A DNA stretch of 10,210 bases. Source: Capsulimonas sp. (lineage in GTDB: Bacteria; Armatimonadota; Armatimonadia; Armatimonadales; Capsulimonadaceae). A program made the translations under genes and the position numbers. Below the pieces are notes generated by a model. The model ran no database searches and was not told where the DNA came from. It saw only the letters and a program-made list of their open reading frames with translations. Positions 7,401 to 10,210 of this stretch are shown piece by piece. The stretch spans positions 1 through 10,210 of the forward strand of contig JAOQAA010000096.1 in assembly GCA_025963815.1 (NCBI GenBank), given 5' to 3'. The number at the start of each line of letters is the position of its first letter. The first letter of the stretch is position 1.

Positions 7401-8243
7401 TTACGCGTGCGTTTCGTAGCTGAGGATCGCCTGAGCCTGCTCCGCTGTGGCGCCGTCATGAATAATCGCCATCAAGGCGCGAGTAATCTGCGCCGGCCGC
7501 TCGTGCTGGATCACATTGCGTCCGTAGACGATCCCCGAAGCGCCCTGCCGGATCAGTTCTTGGGTGCGGGCGAATATCTCGATCTCACTCGCCTTGCCGC
7601 CTCCGCGTACGAGCACCGGGACGCCCGACGCCACTTCCACCACGCGGTGATACTCCCGCGCGTCATCGCATGGATCGGCCTTAATGATGTCGGCTCCCAG
7701 TTCAGCGGCTTGCCGGACGAGCGGCATGATCTTATCAATATCTCCATCCACCAGATAGCCGCCGGCCGCGTTCGCCTGCATCACGAGCGGCTCCACCATT
7801 AGCGGCATGCCGTAGCGAACACAGTCTGGCTTGATGCGGCAGATGTTATCGACACACTGCGCATGCAAGTCCGGCTGATCCGGCAGCATAAGTAGGTTCA
7901 CCACCACGCACGCAGCATCCAGCGTCAGTGCCTGGTTCACGGGACTGGCGATCATGCGGCTAAACAGCACGCGCGGCAACTCGCGTCCATAGACATTCGC
8001 AATGTCTGTCCGCAAGACCAGCGACGGCTTCTGCTTGCCCGGAATGTCTTGCAATAATGGCGCAAGACCCACCGTCAATTGAATAGCGTCCGGCGCGGCG
8101 TCCACAATCGTCGTCACCGCCGACCGCATGTCCTCAATGCCGCCCAAAAAAGACCGTTCATTGAAAAAACCATGGTCGATCGCCACATCGAAGCAGCGTC
8201 CATCCCCAGCGAAGAGACGGTGGAATCGAGCAGAGCGGGTCAT
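7401..8243 (-). CDS. class I aldolase, DhnA/FbaB/LsrF type
   Basis: This is a 280-residue TIM-barrel class I aldolase of the DeoC/FbaB/LacD superfamily. Recognisable parts are FDVAIDHGFF (residues 18-27), ELGADIIKAD (181-190) with Lys188 as the expected Schiff-base lysine, VPVLVRGGGKA (208-218) for phosphate binding, and GASGIVYGRNVIQ (234-246). Archaeal-type fructose-bisphosphate aldolases and LsrF share this layout. Here the residues after the Schiff-base lysine (ADPCDD) differ from the TKYTG-like run I expect in archaeal FBA, so another ketose phosphate is plausible. It is the first gene of the operon. Its ATG follows a GAG element with only modest complementarity to 16S rRNA. In context it would split a ketose phosphate made by the PfkB kinase into dihydroxyacetone phosphate plus an aldehyde (inference). 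Confidence 0.86.
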   Translation of the reverse strand: MTRSARFHRLFAGDGRCFDVAIDHGFFNERSFLGGIEDMRSAVTTIVDAAPDAIQLTVGLAPLLQDIPGKQKPSLVLRTDIANVYGRELPRVLFSRMIASPVNQALTLDAACVVVNLLMLPDQPDLHAQCVDNICRIKPDCVRYGMPLMVEPLVMQANAAGGYLVDGDIDKIMPLVRQAAELGADIIKADPCDDAREYHRVVEVASGVPVLVRGGGKASEIEIFARTQELIRQGASGIVYGRNVIQHERPAQITRALMAIIHDGATAEQAQAILSYETHA

Positions 8244-8279
8244 AAAGAAATCTCATTTCTCGGTGTAATTATCGACATC

Positions 8280-8308
8280 AGTATAGCATGGATGCGGCAA
8301 TTTGTCTA
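8280..8308 (-). promoter_or_regulatory. sigma70-type promoter of the aldolase-oxidoreductase-kinase-isomerase operon
   Basis: On the minus strand there is TAGACA (8303-8308), a 17-bp spacer (8286-8302) and TATACT (8280-8285). Each hexamer is one mismatch from consensus. Transcription would start near 8272 and give a leader of about 29 nt. Intergenic spacings of 22, -8 and 27 nt downstream support a single transcript through all four genes. Confidence 0.65.
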
Positions 8309-8317
8309 TAATACAAA
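8301..8317. promoter_or_regulatory. palindromic operator candidate over the operon -35 box
   Basis: TTTGTCTATAATACAAA has 5-bp inverted arms (TTTGT/ACAAA) around a 7-bp AT-rich centre. It covers the -35 hexamer at 8303-8308, a position where bound protein would block RNA polymerase. GntR/HutC-type repressors often recognise GT...AC palindromes of this kind, but no regulator gene is in the window, so the protein is unknown. Confidence 0.45.
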
Positions 8318-8368
8318 CATGATTATACTAATACAGATATCAAAGGAGCGATCAGTGCATTAATCGAA

Positions 8369-8434
8369 TTAGAAGACGTCCAGTTCGCCTAGGCCTACGT
8401 CAGCGACTTCGATGAATTGTTCTTCTGAAATCAT
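8369..8434 (-). pseudogene. truncated D-lyxose isomerase paralogue (21-codon remnant)
   Basis: The frame encodes MISEEQFIEVADVG followed by LGELDVF and a stop. It matches two separate parts of the intact isomerase: residues 1-8 (MISAEQLI) and 33-45 (IEVADFGLGDLGV), with the 25 residues between them missing. At DNA level the first block matches 23 of 25 bases and the second 32 of 39, and most differences fall at third codon positions. Homology stops after the GTC codon and a TAA follows two codons later. A good ribosome site (AGGAG, 8441-8445, 6 nt spacing) survives, so the peptide could still be made. It has no cupin metal site and cannot be an isomerase. It lies upstream of the aldolase promoter on the same strand. 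Confidence 0.8.
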
Positions 8435-8577
8435 TTTGCTCTCCTGAAAATTTCCACGATATCGTCATGCTCGTTGTCCATGGCCGACTTCTGCGTCGAT
8501 TCCACATCCAACCGTAAATTAAGGTGTTTCGCGTGCCCCAGCAATAAACCTACCATATCTGAAATTTCCTTTGTCAT
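8431..8577 (-). CDS. 48-codon ORF of unknown function, coupled to the isomerase remnant
   Basis: The frame runs from ATG 8577 to a TGA that overlaps the next ATG (ATGA junction), an arrangement typical of translationally coupled genes. It encodes MTKEISDMVGLLLGHAKHLN, then a polar stretch ending NEHDDIVEIFRRAK. The ending vaguely resembles the last helix of FCD-domain GntR regulators (EHxxI, where the His is a metal ligand), so it may be the tail of a lost regulator; this is weak. An in-frame TGA lies two codons upstream and there is no good ribosome site. Its 5' end abuts or overlaps the ATPase relic on the other strand, so a deletion joint probably lies nearby. It is probably a gene remnant. 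Confidence 0.35.
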   Translation of the reverse strand: MTKEISDMVGLLLGHAKHLNLRLDVESTQKSAMDNEHDDIVEIFRRAK

Positions 8578-8600
8578 CGGTCATCTGCAAAGCAGAATAA

Positions 8601-9175
8601 CCCCCGATCATTTTTACCGTTAAGACGCCGGGATCACTGCCGGGCAAGCCGCAAGTCTGGGCCATCAGCGAGCGCGTTCAGAAGCGTCTCGCGGACGCAG
8701 GGTTGCCAGTCGTCGGGCAATTTGCCTCGCCAAACTCCGTCCAAGCCATCACTGCCCTTGTCGGGCAGATCCAGATCGAAAGCGAAGCGCGACGCGCTAG
8801 CGGTGACAATCCCAGCGTGCACGTCTTCCATAATCGCCCGTAGCCCGGCGCCCTCTACGAACCCGTCGACGCGCAGTGGCAATAGCCGACATCCCCTGGC
8901 CAACAAAAAACTTGCCCGAAGTCCTGGGAAGCAGCGAAGACACGCTGCGCGCGCTCATCCGGGAATATCTCTTCATCTCCCTCTTCCGCGCATGCGCCGA
9001 ATCCCTCGCCAGCGAAAACGCAAGCCGTCTTGCGGCGATGGAGCGCGCCGGTAAGAACATCGAAGAAACCCTGAATGATCTTCAAGGCGCCTTTCACCGC
9101 TTGCGTCAGGGCAGCATCGACGAAGAACTTTTTGACGTGTTTTCCGGCTTCGAGGCGCTGTCTAAGAGAGGCTGA
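8601..9175 (+). pseudogene. degraded N-type ATPase gamma subunit (atpG-like), no N-terminal part
   Basis: Two frames together read as the middle and C-terminal part of an F-type ATPase gamma subunit of the alternative N-ATPase kind. From about 8604 one frame gives FTVKTPGSLPGKPQVWAISE and continues through AGLPVVGQF, NSVQAITALVGQI and HVFHNRP. A TAG at 8841-8843 interrupts it. GALYEPVDAQWQ follows, then a second TAG at 8883-8885. The match then resumes in another frame with ADIPWPTKNLPEVLG, REYLFISLFRACAESLASEN and FDVFSGFEAL, ending with TGA at 9173-9175. Gamma is the central rotor stalk of the ATPase. With two stops, a frameshift and no N-terminal helix, this copy cannot work. No other ATPase genes are present. 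A few residues before 8601 may be a more decayed continuation, but that is not convincing. Confidence 0.78.
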
Positions 9176-9304
9176 CAGAAATTACCCTACGGGTTTTGCC
9201 GTAACTCGCCGCTGATTTGGGGCTCGCTGCAAGACGCAAGAGAAGGCGATGCCTGGAAAATTGTTAGCACCAGGATGGAGAGCCGCTCCCATATAAGAAA
9301 CACT

Positions 9305-9334
9305 AGGCCGCCGATCTATGCAGATCGGCGGCCT
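9305..9334. terminator. strong GC-rich hairpin, possibly bidirectional terminator
   Basis: AGGCCGCCGATCT (9305-9317) pairs perfectly with AGATCGGCGGCCT (9322-9334) around a 4-nt loop (ATGC), giving a 13-bp stem. Only TT follows on the plus strand beyond the stem. It lies about 130 nt after the gamma-subunit relic, so it could be the surviving terminator of a former operon. The stretch 9176-9304 between them shows no gene or RNA I recognise. Confidence 0.65.
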
Positions 9335-9339
9335 TTGGT

Positions 9340-9372
9340 GCCCTCAGTGAAATATTTTCGCTGAGGGCTTTT
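9340..9372 (+). terminator. Rho-independent terminator, second of a tandem pair
   Basis: GCCCTCAGTGAAA (9340-9352) pairs with TTTCGCTGAGGGC (9356-9368) with a single G-T wobble and a 3-nt loop. It is followed directly by TTTT (9369-9372). This is a classical intrinsic terminator for plus-strand transcription, starting 5 nt after the preceding hairpin. On the minus strand the stem's A-rich side could also insulate against readthrough from the transposase. Confidence 0.72.
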
Positions 9373-9382
9373 GCTGTGTTAT

Positions 9383-9904
9383 TCATTTAGAATGAGGTGA
9401 AACCGATGCAGTCTTCCGCACACTCTCGTAGCGGGCGTCCAGATACAGATAGGGGCATTCTCCCAGCGGGCGCTCGCGCCATTCTTGAAGGATCGCATCA
9501 AGTTCCGCCGTCGCACGAGAGACTTCGGTGCTGGTGACATCGAAGCCGCAAAGCTGCTCAGTGATCGCTGCGACCTTGCGTGTGCTGACGCCCTGGATGT
9601 ACATCTCGGCCAGGGCCAGCTTCAAGGCTCGCTCGGAGCGTGTGCCTTTCTCCAGGCTTTGCGGATAAAACTGGGCGTCGCGCGTTTGCGGGACTTGCAC
9701 GACGGTGCGACCGACACGCAGATCGAGAGTCTTGTCTTTGTAGCCATTGGCGTAGCCCGTGCGCCGTTCGGTTCTCTCATGGGGTGCGGCTCCCAGAAAC
9801 TTCTGCCGTTCGAGCTGCATGGCGTTGTTGAGGACGATGCGGATCAAGTCGGGCAAAGCGTCCAGTCCTTGGCCGCAGAGTTGATCTAAAAACTGCTCCG
9901 ACAG
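9383..9904 (-). pseudogene. truncated IS256-family (mutator-type) transposase
   Basis: The N-terminal part of an IS256/Transposase_mut protein is clear: QLCGQGLDALPDLIRIVLNN, ERTERRTGYANGYKDKTLDL, EMYIQGVSTRKVAAITEQLC and PYLYLDARYE. The Asp in YLDARYE is the first of the DDE catalytic residues. Homology ends right after DARYESVRK, near 9408, and eight unrelated residues follow before a TGA. The other two catalytic residues and more than half of the usual roughly 400 residues are therefore missing and the element is dead. Family similarity extends upstream of the TTG at 9856 to LSEQFLDQLC. The only plausible initiation there is CTG at 9902-9904, which has AAAAGGA upstream at ribosome-site spacing and may be a mutated ATG. 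Confidence 0.85.
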
Positions 9905-9923
9905 AGTAGAATCCTTTTGGTAT

Positions 9924-9943
9924 CCTCGGTGTGTGGTAACTCC
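9924..9943. mobile_element. possible terminal inverted repeat (outer end) of the IS256-family remnant
   Basis: CCTCGGTGTGTGGTAACTCC lies 20-40 bp upstream of the transposase start, where the outer end of the element should be. Just beyond it base composition drops to AT-rich DNA unlike the operon side. A 7-bp inverted repeat, GTATCCT (9920-9926) and AGGATAC (9945-9951), brackets it. The partner repeat at the other end has been deleted, so the boundary and any target duplication cannot be confirmed within the window. Confidence 0.3.
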
Positions 9944-9998
9944 AAGGATACTCCGTGGCTTACTGTTTTAGGCCAAGACCAATTTACAGAAACGATGA

Positions 9999-10142
9999 TA
10001 CACTATCATTTGGTGGATAAAAGAAGTAGAAATTCCATGCAACACAGATATTACCACAGCAGTAGCCGATGATGATATCTTGCCAGGACCTTGCGTTGTG
10101 CTTGATTATATCATTGCGACAGCTCTAGATTTAAATGCTTAG
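9999..10142 (+). other. unidentified open frame without a start codon, AT-rich DNA
   Basis: Between TGA 9996-9998 and TAG 10140-10142 there is an open frame that reads YTIIWWIKEVEIPC, then NTDITTAVADDDILPGPCVV and LDYIIATALDLNA. The composition looks protein-like, but it has no ATG and only weak internal start options. Base composition is clearly lower in GC than the left 9 kb. It could be the 3' end of a gene cut by the IS insertion or pure chance. I do not recognise a family. Confidence 0.25.
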
Positions 10143-10170
10143 CCCACTGACAACTTCATAAGGAATGCAT

Positions 10171-10210
10171 ATGCATAGAAGCACATGGGATTTAGTTCTC
10201 CCATTGAGGG
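10171..10210 (+). CDS. possible start of a gene running off the right edge
   Basis: AAGGA (10160-10164) lies 6 nt before ATG 10171, and the frame MHRSTWDLVLPLR stays open to the edge. An in-frame ATG at 10165 is too close to the ribosome site. Only 13 codons are visible, so no family can be named. It is listed because the ribosome-site spacing is ideal. Confidence 0.3.
   Translation, partial: MHRSTWDLVLPLR

Noticed and set aside
7379..7459. N-terminal extension of the oxidoreductase to 7459
   Set aside because: The 27 extra residues are arginine-rich and not like the family, they overlap the aldolase gene, and a good ribosome site precedes the ATG at 7378.
4474..8243. Assignment of the operon as a sulfoquinovose (sulfo-EMP) pathway
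   Set aside because: The logic is similar, but the isomerase is a cupin of the lyxose isomerase type, there is no sulfoquinovosidase, and the neighbour is a mannosidase. It was kept only as an analogy.
8634..8906. Minus-strand 90-codon frame over the ATPase relic
   Set aside because: The plus strand reads clearly as a gamma subunit in this interval, so this is its shadow.
9176..9304. Possible structured RNA or riboswitch between the ATPase relic and the terminators
   Set aside because: Short complementary pieces (TACGG/CCGTA, CTGG/CCAG) occur, but no conserved riboswitch core is recognisable and no gene follows downstream on the plus strand.
10101..10114. CTTGATTATATCAT, identical over 14 bases to the GH92/CE15 promoter region (2103-2116)
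   Set aside because: It sits in an AT-rich stretch with no promoter arrangement around it. A 14-base match between two AT-rich places in 10 kb is not improbable, so it was not counted as an operator.
1..10210. CRISPR array, tRNA, rRNA or replication origin
   Set aside because: No regularly spaced repeats, no cloverleaf with a GTTCGA-type arm, no rRNA sequence and no DnaA-box cluster or iteron array were seen on either strand by eye.

Overview
The window looks like chromosomal DNA of a free-living carbohydrate-degrading bacterium, most likely an Armatimonadota (Capsulimonas-like) member. The main clue is the pseudopilin-like DUF1559 protein at the left edge ([20 protein letters not shown], then [10 protein letters not shown] and a late H...DGH motif), a family greatly expanded in Armatimonadota, Planctomycetota and Verrucomicrobiota. 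The phylum call is an inference from gene types and the mid-to-high GC of most of the window.

Layout. (i) 1-720, minus: 5' part of the DUF1559 gene, behind a perfect sigma70-type promoter (849-877). (ii) 936-2072, minus: a CE15 glucuronoyl-esterase-like hydrolase. (iii) 2189-4447, plus: a GH92 alpha-mannosidase-family protein, divergent from the esterase. The two genes share a short intergenic region in which the promoters lie face to face, each -35 overlapping the other's -10. (iv) 8243 down to 4474, minus: a compact four-gene operon encoding a class I (DhnA/FbaB-type) aldolase, a Gfo/Idh/MocA oxidoreductase, a PfkB sugar kinase and a D-lyxose/D-mannose isomerase. Its promoter has a palindrome lying over the -35. 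(v) 8369-10210: a decayed and mobile region with a truncated second copy of the lyxose isomerase, a 48-codon ORF coupled to it, a frameshifted relic of an N-type ATPase gamma subunit, two strong tandem terminators, a truncated IS256-family transposase, and an AT-rich tail with an unidentified open frame and a possible new gene start.

How the genes may work together (inference). GH92 enzymes release D-mannose from alpha-mannosides. A lyxose-isomerase-family cupin can convert D-mannose to D-fructose (or D-lyxose to D-xylulose). PfkB would phosphorylate the ketose, the aldolase would cleave the ketose phosphate to C3 (or C3 + C2) units, and the oxidoreductase would act on the sugar or on an aldehyde product. 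Neither the mannosidase nor the esterase has a recognisable signal peptide, which suggests cytoplasmic processing of imported oligosaccharides. No transporter or regulator gene lies in the window. The octamer TGATTATA (TATAATCA on the other strand) occurs in all three promoter regions, and the DUF1559 and esterase promoters share an extended -35 block, so a common regulator is plausible.
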